A stretch of 64,000 nucleotides of DNA from CAMFTQ01 sp051881615 (GTDB taxonomy: Bacteria; Bacillota; Clostridia; Oscillospirales; Acutalibacteraceae). The position numbers were made by a program, and so were the translations under genes. Below, one piece after another: positions 33,708 to 42,447 of the stretch. The notes below the pieces were generated by a model. That model worked only from the letters and a program-made list of their open reading frames with translations, made no database searches and was not told the DNA's origin. Position 1 is the first letter of the stretch. Each line of letters begins with the position of its first letter. Where the stretch lies: positions 3,913 through 67,912 of the forward strand of contig JBJEQF010000011.1 of the NCBI GenBank assembly GCA_051881615.1, written 5' to 3'.

Positions 33708-34535
33708 ATGAAAAAAGTAACGATTACAATTAAATACATAATTCTGATTTTATTATCGCTTATTTTTCTTTTTCCGATAATATATATGCTTGCAAATTCC
33801 GTAATGTCATCAGCAGAAATTTCCTCAGCCTATAACACCGCAAAGGAAGGCTATATGACGTTTAAGCTGATACCAAAGGAGTTTACGCTTGAACAGTTTT
33901 ATGACGTCTTTTTCAAAACGCCCGATTTTCTCAATATGTTCTGGAACTCTGTTATTTCAACATTGCCGACAGTAATCGGTCAGGTTGCAGTTTCCTCGCT
34001 TGCTGCCTTTGCATTCGGTAAGCTTAATTTCCCCGGCAGAGATAAAATATTCTTTTTCTATATGGTGCTTTTAATTCTGCCGATACAGGTAACGCTTGTA
34101 CCGAATTACATACTTTTGCGAGATATGAACCTGCTCAATAACTTTCTTGCGATTATTCTGCCCGGCACGTTTTCAGCGTTCGGTATATGTCTGCTGCGGC
34201 AGAGTATAAGATACATTCCCTATGAAACGATAGAGGCGGCTTTTGTTGAGGGTGCTTCGCACATCAGAGTATTTTTCAAGATAATACTTCCGCAGATAAA
34301 AGGCTCGCTTATCACATTGATAATTCTTGTCTTTATTGATAACTGGAACATCATTGAACAGCCGCTTATCTATTTCACCGATACACAGAAGTTTCCGCTG
34401 TCGCTCGGTCTGTCGCTTCTCGGTGACGGCAGTAACGGAATTGTCTTTGCCTGCTCCGTACTTTTTATGATGCCGGCTCTTATTGTATATTTCCTCGGGC
34501 AAAAGCATTTTTCATCACCGTTTGCAAGAAATTGA
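33708..34535 (+). CDS. Sugar ABC transporter permease, MalG type
   Basis: A 275-residue permease with six membrane helices and the EAA loop IEAAFVEGASHIRVFFKIILPQIKG. The early LLSLIFLFPIIYMLANSV is typical of MalG subunits. It lies 15 nt after the MalF-type gene. No ATPase gene accompanies the importer, so a shared MsmK/MsmX-type ATPase encoded elsewhere is assumed. Confidence 0.93.
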   Translation: MKKVTITIKYIILILLSLIFLFPIIYMLANSVMSSAEISSAYNTAKEGYMTFKLIPKEFTLEQFYDVFFKTPDFLNMFWNSVISTLPTVIGQVAVSSLAAFAFGKLNFPGRDKIFFFYMVLLILPIQVTLVPNYILLRDMNLLNNFLAIILPGTFSAFGICLLRQSIRYIPYETIEAAFVEGASHIRVFFKIILPQIKGSLITLIILVFIDNWNIIEQPLIYFTDTQKFPLSLGLSLLGDGSNGIVFACSVLFMMPALIVYFLGQKHFSSPFARN

Positions 34536-34559
34536 TAAGTAACCGAAAGGATAATAAAT

Positions 34560-35279
34560 ATGGAAAATAACAGCAGAAAAAATAAAATATTCAGAATCAC
34601 TATCCGCTTTGCAACAGTATTTATTGCAGTAATCGCATTTCTTACATACTTTTCATCAACTATAAACAGAGCCTTGATGCCGATAGTTGAAACGGTAAAG
34701 GTAAACTCGGGTACATTATCGCAGGATATAAGAGGAACTGCCATGCTAAACGGCGCTGATAACGGCGGTAAAATGTACTTTTCCTTTGACATAACAAAAC
34801 AGCAGAGAAAGTACTTTGCTGACGATACTCTTATCGAGGTCAGCTTTGATGCCTTTGATGAGCTTCACAAGCAGTATGTCAGGAAGTCCGAAATGACAGC
34901 CTTTTCAAAAATCGCCTACAACAAGGACAAGGACAACTACACTGTAACTGCCGATATGCCTGATGTTCATCTTGAGGTTGGCGAGGTTATGCCTACGGTT
35001 TATGACGACATTTTTTACAGCGTGTCGGTAAGCTCCGATTATTACGACGCTATCGTTCCGCAGTCGGCTGTTTGTGACGGCAGTGTGTATCTTGCCTATA
35101 TAAATGAGGAAGAGGGCACGGCTCAGATTGCGCAGATAAGCGTTGATGTAATAGCCTCCGATGATTTGTACTGCGCTGTCAGGGGCGATATATACGGTGA
35201 CGGCGACAGCGTTGTAATTTCGGCGACAAAGGAAATAAAATCGGGCGATACCGCAGTAGTAAAGGGTAATGAAAAATGA
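34560..35279 (+). CDS. Membrane-anchored adaptor-like protein (HlyD/MFP-like)
   Basis: A 239-residue protein with one N-terminal membrane helix (about 12-30) and a beta-rich exterior. The sequence IVETVKVNSGTLSQDIRGTAMLNG near the helix and the final SVVISATKEIKSGDTAVVKG resemble the start and end of membrane-fusion (periplasmic adaptor) proteins, but the long helical hairpin is missing. It lies 24 nt after the MalG gene and overlaps the next gene by 4 nt. It may pair with the MacB-like permease. Assignment is by fold resemblance only. Confidence 0.6.
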   Translation: MENNSRKNKIFRITIRFATVFIAVIAFLTYFSSTINRALMPIVETVKVNSGTLSQDIRGTAMLNGADNGGKMYFSFDITKQQRKYFADDTLIEVSFDAFDELHKQYVRKSEMTAFSKIAYNKDKDNYTVTADMPDVHLEVGEVMPTVYDDIFYSVSVSSDYYDAIVPQSAVCDGSVYLAYINEEEGTAQIAQISVDVIASDDLYCAVRGDIYGDGDSVVISATKEIKSGDTAVVKGNEK

Positions 35280-36592
35280 AAATAAAGATTAACAAACCCT
35301 TTTCACCGATACTTTTTTATATTCTCAATATCCTTTTATTGCTTGCAATATTTTTCACCTGTTTTTTATACACAGATTTCAGCGATACAGTGCCACAAAT
35401 AATCGAAAAGCGTCTTGATGTAAAAAAAGATATTGCGCTGATAAGCAGTGTTTTAAAAACGCAGGAGGAATATGAGGTTGACGGCTTTTCCTTTTATGCC
35501 GAAACAGATACGGCAAAAATAAAAAATCAGGACGTTCTGCCGGTTCTTGTCAACGACTCCTTTTGCGATGTTTACAGCCTTGATATTACGGGCGAAAAAA
35601 TCACTAAGCAGATGATAGAAAATAAAAGAGATTATGCGCTGATAAGCGACACGCTGTCGCAAAAGCTCTTTTTTACAACAAGCTCCTTCGGAAAGAAGTT
35701 CACGCTCTTTAACAAGGAGTTTACCGTAGCAGGCGTTTACAAAACAAATCAAAATACTGAAGGTGTTTTATCGTCAGACAAATACGAGCGTGTATATCTG
35801 CCGTACACTGCATTAGACGGCTACGGCGGTCAGGCGATAGACGCAATAGCCGTCAGCTCCGATAATGACAGCTCAGTCACAAAAGCTGCCTTTGACAGCG
35901 ATATGTTTAAAGGTTATGTTGCTACGGATTTTTCAGCAAAGCACAATGTAACATCAACCTTTAAAAATGTACTTCTTCTGATTTTTACAATAACCGTTTG
36001 CGTTCTTTTAATTAAAATCTGGCTGCGTGTTGTAAAATTATTCACAACCTTTGTAAAGACAAAGCTTGATGATGAATACCTTTTCGGAGTGTTTAAGAAA
36101 AATAAACTAAAATCTGCAAGGTATCTTTCGCTTATTGCTTTACTGCCGGTTATTGCTGTTTTTGTGTTCATAAACGGCTTTTCACAGATTTACATTTTAC
36201 CGCAGTATTTACCGACTGACAACATTTTCGACATTTCTTATTGTGCAAATGCATTTGTAAAGGCAGTTCAAAGTGCAAATTCAGTACTGCTTTCGGGTAA
36301 TCCGTTTTTGAGTAACTTCTACACAATCACGTTTTACCTAAGCCTTGCATTTACTGTTATAACGCTTATTTTGTATGTGCTGTGGTACAGAACAATCAGA
36401 GAAACCGTGCAAAGAAACAGATATTACACCGTTGAGCTTTCAGTGTTTATGACAGCACTTTCGGCAGTTTTTGCAGTATCGTCGAAAATTACCCAAAGCT
36501 ATCTTTTATATCTGCTGACAGTGTTCTGTCTGACGCTCCTTGCAACAGTAGTTCTGCTGATGATAAAGCTGGCAAAAGCTAAAAAATCATAA
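35276..36592 (+). CDS. MacB/FtsX-like permease without ATPase
   Basis: The 438-residue protein has one N-terminal membrane helix (15-37), an external domain of about 190 residues with the MacB-core-like ALISDTLSQKLF...GKKFTLFNKEFTVAGVYK, then five to six further helices. It resembles MacB/FtsX permeases but with extra C-terminal helices, and its usual ATPase is not present. Start ATG overlaps the adaptor-like gene (ATGA). It ends the five-gene operon. Confidence 0.7.
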   Translation: MKIKINKPFSPILFYILNILLLLAIFFTCFLYTDFSDTVPQIIEKRLDVKKDIALISSVLKTQEEYEVDGFSFYAETDTAKIKNQDVLPVLVNDSFCDVYSLDITGEKITKQMIENKRDYALISDTLSQKLFFTTSSFGKKFTLFNKEFTVAGVYKTNQNTEGVLSSDKYERVYLPYTALDGYGGQAIDAIAVSSDNDSSVTKAAFDSDMFKGYVATDFSAKHNVTSTFKNVLLLIFTITVCVLLIKIWLRVVKLFTTFVKTKLDDEYLFGVFKKNKLKSARYLSLIALLPVIAVFVFINGFSQIYILPQYLPTDNIFDISYCANAFVKAVQSANSVLLSGNPFLSNFYTITFYLSLAFTVITLILYVLWYRTIRETVQRNRYYTVELSVFMTALSAVFAVSSKITQSYLLYLLTVFCLTLLATVVLLMIKLAKAKKS

Positions 36593-36597
36593 AAAAA

Positions 36598-36634
36598 CCG
36601 GCACAAAGCAATCAAATGCTCTGTGCCGTTTTTT
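36598..36634. terminator. Bidirectional terminator between the sugar operon and pgcA
   Basis: CGGCACAAAGCA and TGCTCTGTGCCG pair with a 6-nt loop (one mismatch). T-runs lie on both strands, between convergent genes. Confidence 0.85.
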
Positions 36635-36645
36635 ATCTGTAAATA

Positions 36646-38373
36646 TTATTCAATTCCCATAAGGCTCTTCATATCAGCCTCGATTTTTTCTGTAATTGTC
36701 TGTGCGTCTGCTTTATCCTTACCAACTGCTGTGATGTAAAGCTTAATCTTCGGCTCTGTTCCGCTTGGACGTACAATAGCTGCGTTGCCGCCCTCTAAGG
36801 TGTAGGATAGCACGTTTGACTTCGGCAGATTGATAACGTTCTTTTCGCCTGTTGTAAGGTCGCTTTCAACGCTTTCTAAATAGTCACAGCTTTTTGTAAC
36901 CTTATAGCCTGCAACCTCAGTAGGTGCGTTTTCACGCAGAGAATTCATAATATCTGCCATCTTCTGCATACCCGCTGCACCGTGGAAGCTGAAGTTGAGC
37001 GTTGTGTTCTGATAAAGACCGAACTCCTCGTAAAGTCCGTCAATAACCTGAGCCAGTGTCTTGCCCTGCTTTTTGTAATAAGCTGCCATTTCGCAGATAA
37101 GCATAGAAGCCACTACTGCGTCCTTGTCACGTACATAGGTACCGCTAAGATAGCCGTAGCTTTCTTCAAAGCCGAAAACATATCTGTTTTCTTCGTTATT
37201 CTTTTCAAGGTTTAAGATAACCTCGCCTATATATTTAAAGCCTGTCAGTACGTCCTTAAGCTCACAGCCGTACTTTTCGCAAAGACGTTCAATCAGCTTG
37301 CTTGTAACTATAGTTTTGACAATAATCGGTTTTTCGGGCAGTGTGCCGTTTTCTTTTCTGACAGACAGAATGTAGTTAGTAAGCATAATTCCTGTTTCGT
37401 TACCCGATATAAGTCTGTAGCTGCCGTCGCTGTCAACTACCGCAATACCAACTCTGTCTGCGTCAGGGTCGGTAGCCAAAAGAAGGTCAGGCTTTACCTT
37501 TTCGCAAAGCTCAAGCCCCTTTTGCAGAGCCTCTCTGATTTCGGGGTTCGGATAAGGACAGGTTGTAAAATTGCCGTCAGGCATTTCCTGCTCCTTAACG
37601 ATGCTTACATCGGCTACACCGATTTCAGAAAGTACTCGTCTTACAAGCTTGTTGCCTGTGCCGTTTAAGGGAGTATATACAACCTTCAGGTCAGCGTCCT
37701 TGCATACATCCGGAATAACCTGCTGTTTTTTAACCTCCTGAATATAACTGTCGTAAACGCTGTCGTCAACATATTCAATAAGACCGTCAGACAAAGCCTT
37801 GTCAAAGTCCATTGTCTTTATGTCCTCGAACATATCAAGCTTGCAGATTTCATCATATACAAGACCTGCCGCTGTGTCTGTCATCTGACAGCCGTCCTCG
37901 CCGTAAGCCTTGTAGCCGTTATATGCGGCGGGATTGTGGCTTGCCGTTACCATAATACCGGCTTTGCACTTTAAGCTTCTTACAAGGTAGCTAAGCACCG
38001 GTGTAGGCTCAAGCTCACGTGTGATATATGCCTTAATTCCGTTTGCGGCAAGCACCTTGGCAGCCTCTATCATAAATAAATCAGCCTTGATTCTGCTGTC
38101 GTGAGAAATTGCAACAGCACCGCCGCCGAATTTATTGTTTACGTAATTTGCAAGTCCCTGAGTTGCCTGACGTACTACGTAGATGTTCATTCTGTTACAG
38201 CCTGCACCGATAATACCTCTCAGTCCTGCTGTGCCGAACTCAAGACTTTTGTAAAAGCGTTCGTAAATTTCGTGTTCGTTACCCTTGATGCTTTCAAGCT
38301 CGCTCATTAAATCTGCATCCTCAACGGCTTTTTCACACCATACATTATATAATCTGTTAGCTTCACTGTTCAT
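36646..38373 (-). CDS. pgcA: Alpha-phosphoglucomutase
   Basis: The 575-residue enzyme interconverts glucose-1- and glucose-6-phosphate. The phosphoserine loop is TASHNPAAYNG, the metal loop is DPDADRVG, the sugar-binding loop is FGFEESYGYL, and the phosphate-binding end is RPSGTEPKIK. The order and length match the PgcA/YhxB group. AAGGAGG precedes ATG 38373. It feeds galU. Confidence 0.95.
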   Translation of the reverse strand: MNSEANRLYNVWCEKAVEDADLMSELESIKGNEHEIYERFYKSLEFGTAGLRGIIGAGCNRMNIYVVRQATQGLANYVNNKFGGGAVAISHDSRIKADLFMIEAAKVLAANGIKAYITRELEPTPVLSYLVRSLKCKAGIMVTASHNPAAYNGYKAYGEDGCQMTDTAAGLVYDEICKLDMFEDIKTMDFDKALSDGLIEYVDDSVYDSYIQEVKKQQVIPDVCKDADLKVVYTPLNGTGNKLVRRVLSEIGVADVSIVKEQEMPDGNFTTCPYPNPEIREALQKGLELCEKVKPDLLLATDPDADRVGIAVVDSDGSYRLISGNETGIMLTNYILSVRKENGTLPEKPIIVKTIVTSKLIERLCEKYGCELKDVLTGFKYIGEVILNLEKNNEENRYVFGFEESYGYLSGTYVRDKDAVVASMLICEMAAYYKKQGKTLAQVIDGLYEEFGLYQNTTLNFSFHGAAGMQKMADIMNSLRENAPTEVAGYKVTKSCDYLESVESDLTTGEKNVINLPKSNVLSYTLEGGNAAIVRPSGTEPKIKLYITAVGKDKADAQTITEKIEADMKSLMGIE

Positions 38374-38599
38374 AGAAAAGCCTCCTTAAATCAAATTTAA
38401 AATCCGTTTGTATCATAATATACAATATTTTAGTTTTGCTTTGTCTGCTGTGGATAATTTTAAAAATTATCCAAAAAAATTCCAAGCAAATAAAAGCAGA
38501 ACTTTTAAAAATATATCATATTTTTTACCAAATTACAACAGTAAAATTCAAGATTTATAAAAGCAATATAAGAATTTATATAATTTTCAGTCAAAAATG

Positions 38600-38628
38600 T
38601 TGATTTATAACACGAATTGTAGTATCAT
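38600..38628 (+). promoter_or_regulatory. Probable promoter of the 38659 gene
   Basis: TTGATT, a 17-nt spacer and TATCAT lie 30 nt before the start codon. The remaining gap from 38374 is AT-rich leader with no gene seen. Confidence 0.45.
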
Positions 38629-38658
38629 AAAGAACAGTTTAAAGGAGGACAAAAAAAT

Positions 38659-39510
38659 ATGGATTACGAAAATAACGAAAAAAATCTGCAAAATGAGCAG
38701 ATTAACGAGGTACCTGAGCCTGAAAAGCCGGACAGGGGAACTAAGATTTATTATGAAAATATTGTAACTGAAACACAAGCTGAGCAAAAGCCTGTTAAGG
38801 TTAAAAAGAAAAGACTTTTAAACACACCGATTATTATTGCAATCTGCATTGTTGCAGTATCTGTTCTGAGCTTTTTGGTGTATGACATTTTCTTTAATAC
38901 ATCAATTTACGGCACATGGACGTTTGACAGCACCACGGTTTCTACTGATGATGAAATTAACACTGCGTACTATATCTTTAAAAATGACGGCACAGCATCA
39001 GTAACCTGCGGTAACGTTACCTTTAACGGAACTATTACAATGAGCTCCGAGGATAATACAAAGGCAACAATCAGCATTCCGAACTTTATCGGCGAGCAGG
39101 AATACAACATCGCCGTAACCGGCAACAAGCTGTCAACTCGACACCTTATTCTGTCAAGCGAAAGTGTAACAGGCTCGTTTACAAGCGCAGACGAAAAAAA
39201 GGTTGCTGTAGAAAAGATTAAGGATTTTGTAATCGATAATGAGATTATCGGTGAGTGGAGTGACGATTACTACGGAATGTCCTGCACCTTTAGAGAGGAC
39301 GGAACAGTTATTATTAACCAGGGCGACATTATGATTGTTGAAGCTGCCTACAGCACCGACAAGGAAAATAACAAGATAACTCTTAAATATCAGATGGCAA
39401 AGCAAATCGACGACGAATGGTCCTACGGCTACGATAAAAAGAACGATACGCTGGTGCTCAACGGTCTTGGATTAAAGAGAGTAAATCCTGCTTCGGCAGA
39501 CGAAAAATAA
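38659..39510 (+). CDS. Membrane-anchored protein with duplicated small beta domain
   Basis: A 283-residue protein: charged cytoplasmic start (1-50), one membrane helix (55-77) and two similar external domains. Each begins with a G-x-W motif (YGTWTFD at 84-90; IGEWSDD near 198) and contains F-x-x-DGT (FKNDGTASV; FREDGTVII), in the style of small lipocalin-like or DUF5640 domains. GGAGG precedes the ATG. No family is recognised with certainty; a role in sensing or binding at the surface is only a guess. Confidence 0.8.
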   Translation: MDYENNEKNLQNEQINEVPEPEKPDRGTKIYYENIVTETQAEQKPVKVKKKRLLNTPIIIAICIVAVSVLSFLVYDIFFNTSIYGTWTFDSTTVSTDDEINTAYYIFKNDGTASVTCGNVTFNGTITMSSEDNTKATISIPNFIGEQEYNIAVTGNKLSTRHLILSSESVTGSFTSADEKKVAVEKIKDFVIDNEIIGEWSDDYYGMSCTFREDGTVIINQGDIMIVEAAYSTDKENNKITLKYQMAKQIDDEWSYGYDKKNDTLVLNGLGLKRVNPASADEK

Positions 39511-39523
39511 TACATAATAAAAG

Positions 39524-39555
39524 AAAAGCGGCACGAAAAATCGTGTCGCTTTTTT
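39524..39555. terminator. Bidirectional terminator between 38659 gene and yebC
   Basis: AAAAGCGGCACGA and TCGTGTCGCTTTT pair around an A-rich loop. T-runs lie on both strands. Confidence 0.85.
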
Positions 39556-39575
39556 GATGAATATAATTTAAGAAA

Positions 39576-40319
39576 TCAGTCCTCGTCAGGCATTTCCCAG
39601 TTGTGCCAAACGTTTTGAACGTCGTCATTGTCATCGAGCATATCAAGCAGCTTCTGCATTTTTACTCTTGCTTCTTCGTCATCAATAGCTGTGTATGTGC
39701 TTGGCACCATCTCAACCTCAGCTGATGAAAGCACATAGCCCTTTGCCTGTAAATCATCTCTTACACCGCCCATATCGGTTGGCTCTGTGTAAATTGTAAA
39801 GATGTCGCTGTCAGCCTCAAAGTCAGAAGCACCAGCCTCTAATGCGTCCTCCATAACCTTGTCCTCGTCAGCGTCAAGGTCCTCACGCTCAATAACAAGA
39901 ACGCCTTTCTGCTCAAACATAAAGCTTACACAGCCCGGCGTACCCATATTACCGCCGAATTTGTCAAAGTAATGGCGAACATCGCCTGCTGTTCTGTTTC
40001 TGTTGTCTGTCAGAGCCTCAACGATTACTGCAATTCCGCAAGGACCGTAGCCTTCGTAGGTAACTGCTTCGTAGTTTGTGCTGTCGCCGTCACCTGCCGC
40101 CTTTTTGATAATACGCTCAATATTATCGTTAGGCACGTTGTTAGCCTTTGCCTTAGCAATACAGTCACGAAGCTTAGAGTTTACAGATGGATCTGCACTG
40201 CCGCCGTCACGAACTGCAACTGCAAGCTCTCTGCCGATTTTTGTAAAAATCTTTGCTCTTGCCGCGTCATTTTTACCCTTTTTCTGCTTAATGGTACTCC
40301 ATTTATTATGTCCTGACAT
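39576..40319 (-). CDS. yebC: YebC/PmpR family protein (TACO1-like)
   Basis: The 247-residue protein has the family start SGHNKWSTIKQKKGKNDAARAKIF and the middle GYGPCGIAVIVEALTDNRNRTA. Members act as transcription regulators or, as shown for TACO1-type proteins, ease ribosome stalling at prolines. ATG 40319 gives the standard N-terminus; a 12-residue longer frame has no support. It is divergent from yicC. Confidence 0.95.
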   Translation of the reverse strand: MSGHNKWSTIKQKKGKNDAARAKIFTKIGRELAVAVRDGGSADPSVNSKLRDCIAKAKANNVPNDNIERIIKKAAGDGDSTNYEAVTYEGYGPCGIAVIVEALTDNRNRTAGDVRHYFDKFGGNMGTPGCVSFMFEQKGVLVIEREDLDADEDKVMEDALEAGASDFEADSDIFTIYTEPTDMGGVRDDLQAKGYVLSSAEVEMVPSTYTAIDDEEARVKMQKLLDMLDDNDDVQNVWHNWEMPDED

Positions 40320-40419
40320 TAAATCATCCCTTTTGCCAAAAAAATTTTCACTCAATTATAACATAAACAGCTGTAAAATGCAATACAAATAAAATAGTTA
40401 CAATTTGGTTACAAAACTA

Positions 40420-40448
40420 TTGAAAAACGCTTTGCTCTTGCTTATAAT
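40420..40448 (+). promoter_or_regulatory. Promoter of the yicC-to-thiN cluster
   Basis: TTGAAA (40420-40425), a 17-nt spacer and a consensus TATAAT (40443-40448) lie 60 nt upstream of yicC. Confidence 0.7.
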
Positions 40449-40507
40449 AGATACGTTAAAACCGCACAGGCGGATCATATATTTGCAGTAAGGAAAGGAT
40501 GTTTAAA

Positions 40508-41386
40508 ATGACAAGGTCAATGACAGGCTTTGGTCGGTGCGAAACAAGCGTAAACGGCAGAGAAATTACCGTTGAAATAAAAAGCGTAAATCACCGCTAT
40601 TTTGAGTTTAACTGCAAAACCTCAAGGGGATATGCCTTTCTTGAAGAAAAGCTTAAATCCTATGTAAATCAAAGAGTGGCAAGAGGTAAAATTGATATGT
40701 ACGTGTCTGTCACAGAGGGCGACACGACAGCCTCAAGCATCACTGTAAATCATCAGCTTGCAAAAAGCTATCTTGACGCAATGCGTGAGTTAGGCTCATC
40801 ATACTCCTTGCCTGATGACATCAGAATTTCAACGCTTGCACGTTACAGTGATATTTTTACTCTCCACAAAGCTCCCGAGGACGAAGAGCAGGTGTGGCTT
40901 GACGTTGTAACGGCGGTTGATACGGCGCTCGACAGCTTTATTTCAATGCGTGAGGCAGAGGGCGAAAGAATGAAGCAGGACGTTTTGTCACGTGCCGACA
41001 CAATCCTCAGCATTGTGAGCAAAATAGAGGAGCGTTCTCCGCTGACCGTAGCAGAATATGAAAACAGATTAAAGGAGCGTATCACGGAGCTTTTGCAGGG
41101 TGCTGACTTTGACGAGCAGAGGGTTTTAACAGAGGTTGCAATATTTGCCGATAAGGTATCTGTAGCTGAAGAAACGGTAAGGCTTCGAAGCCACTTTGAA
41201 CAGCTTCATACAATACTTGACGGTGACGGAGCTGTCGGCAGAAAAATCGACTTTATTATTCAGGAAATGAACAGAGAGGCTAACACTATAGGCTCAAAGG
41301 TTCAGGACTCACAGCTTGCTCATATGGTAGTTGACATAAAGGCAGAAATCGAAAAAATCCGTGAGCAGATTCAGAATATTGAGTAA
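40508..41386 (+). CDS. yicC: YicC/YloC family endoribonuclease
   Basis: The 292-residue protein starts TRSMTGFGRCE and has EIKSVNHRYFEFNCK, both hallmarks, with REANTIGSKVQD near the C-terminus. Family members are endoribonucleases that affect RNA turnover and stationary phase. ATG 40508 has AAGGA at 8 nt; the ATG at 40499 overlaps it. First gene of a conserved Firmicute cluster; remA follows 11 nt later. Confidence 0.95.
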   Translation: MTRSMTGFGRCETSVNGREITVEIKSVNHRYFEFNCKTSRGYAFLEEKLKSYVNQRVARGKIDMYVSVTEGDTTASSITVNHQLAKSYLDAMRELGSSYSLPDDIRISTLARYSDIFTLHKAPEDEEQVWLDVVTAVDTALDSFISMREAEGERMKQDVLSRADTILSIVSKIEERSPLTVAEYENRLKERITELLQGADFDEQRVLTEVAIFADKVSVAEETVRLRSHFEQLHTILDGDGAVGRKIDFIIQEMNREANTIGSKVQDSQLAHMVVDIKAEIEKIREQIQNIE

Positions 41387-41397
41387 GAGGTGCTTAA

Positions 41398-41640
41398 ATG
41401 AAGCTGATAAATATAGGCTTTGGCAATATGGTTTCGTCAAGCCGTATAGTTGCCGTTGTCAGTCCCGATTCTGCTCCCATTAAGCGTATGGTGCAGGAGG
41501 CAAAGGCTGACGGCTCGCTTATTGACGCTACATACGGCAGACGGTGCAAGGCGGTAATTATCACCGACAGCGACCACGTTGTTCTGTCGGCTGTATCGCC
41601 TGAAACTATCGGCAACAGAACAGAGGAGGGGGAAGAGTAA
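41398..41640 (+). CDS. remA: RemA family DNA-binding regulator (DUF370)
   Basis: An 80-residue protein with INIGFGNMVSSSRIVAVVSPDSAPIKR and DATYGRRCKAVIITDSDHVVLS, the DUF370 pattern. In Bacillus, RemA activates matrix and osmoprotection genes; the role here is not known. The yicC-remA-gmk-rpoZ order is conserved in Firmicutes. Confidence 0.95.
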   Translation: MKLINIGFGNMVSSSRIVAVVSPDSAPIKRMVQEAKADGSLIDATYGRRCKAVIITDSDHVVLSAVSPETIGNRTEEGEE

Positions 41641-41641
41641 A

Positions 41642-42208
41642 ATGAACGGTAAAGGACTTTTAATTGTTTTTACAGGAGCGTCAGGCGTCGGCAAGGGTAC
41701 GATTATGAAAAAGCTTTTAGAGCTTGACAAAACGTGCAGACTGTCGGTATCTGCCACAACAAGACAGCCCCGACCGGGTGAAGTAAACGGCAGAGAATAT
41801 TTCTTTCTGACAAAGGAAGAATTTGAAAAAGAAATTGCAAATGACGGCTTTTTTGAATATGCTCAGTACTGCGACAACTACTACGGCACACCAAAGTCGG
41901 CAGTAGAAAAAATGCTTGACAACGGCTTTAACGTGTTCCTTGAAATAGAGGTTCAGGGCGGCTTACAGGTTATGGAAAAATATCCCGACTGCATCAGCAT
42001 TTTTGTTTTACCGCCCTCAATGGAGGAGCTTGAAAAGCGTTTAAGAGGCAGAGCTACAGAAACAGAAGAGGTTATCAGCAAGCGATTAAACGCCGCCTTG
42101 ACAGAAATAAATTTTGCAGAAAAATACGGCTATTCCGTTGTCAATGATGATGTTGACACAGCAGTTAAAGAAATACTTGATATAGTAAGCAAGAACAGAC
42201 AAAACTAA
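41642..42208 (+). CDS. gmk: Guanylate kinase
   Basis: The 188-residue enzyme phosphorylates GMP to GDP. It has the P-loop GASGVGKGT (near 12-20), TTRQPRPGEVNGREYFF for GMP binding, and the lid RLRGRATETEEVI. ATG 41642 is 1 nt after the remA stop; a longer frame overlaps remA and is not used. Confidence 0.97.
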   Translation: MNGKGLLIVFTGASGVGKGTIMKKLLELDKTCRLSVSATTRQPRPGEVNGREYFFLTKEEFEKEIANDGFFEYAQYCDNYYGTPKSAVEKMLDNGFNVFLEIEVQGGLQVMEKYPDCISIFVLPPSMEELEKRLRGRATETEEVISKRLNAALTEINFAEKYGYSVVNDDVDTAVKEILDIVSKNRQN

Positions 42209-42234
42209 TCATACAATATAAGGAGTAATTGAAT

Positions 42235-42447
42235 ATGAGTAATATGAAAAAGGTATCAGTTGAAGAAATGTTACAGGGTAAAAAGAGCCGTTACGCACTT
42301 GTTATCGGCGTAGCAAAAAGAGCAAGAGAAATTTCTGCCGAATATGAAGAGTCGGAAAGAATTTTAAACAAAAAGCCGGTGCTTATGGCTGTTGATGATT
42401 TCAAAAGCGGCCGCTACAGCATTTTAGAGCCGGACGAAGATGAATAA
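42235..42447 (+). CDS. rpoZ: RNA polymerase omega subunit
   Basis: A 70-residue omega subunit with the usual VSVEEMLQGKKSRYALVIGVAKRAREI start, which binds the beta' subunit. AGGAG is 9 nt before ATG 42235. Its end overlaps priA by 8 nt. Confidence 0.94.
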   Translation: MSNMKKVSVEEMLQGKKSRYALVIGVAKRAREISAEYEESERILNKKPVLMAVDDFKSGRYSILEPDEDE

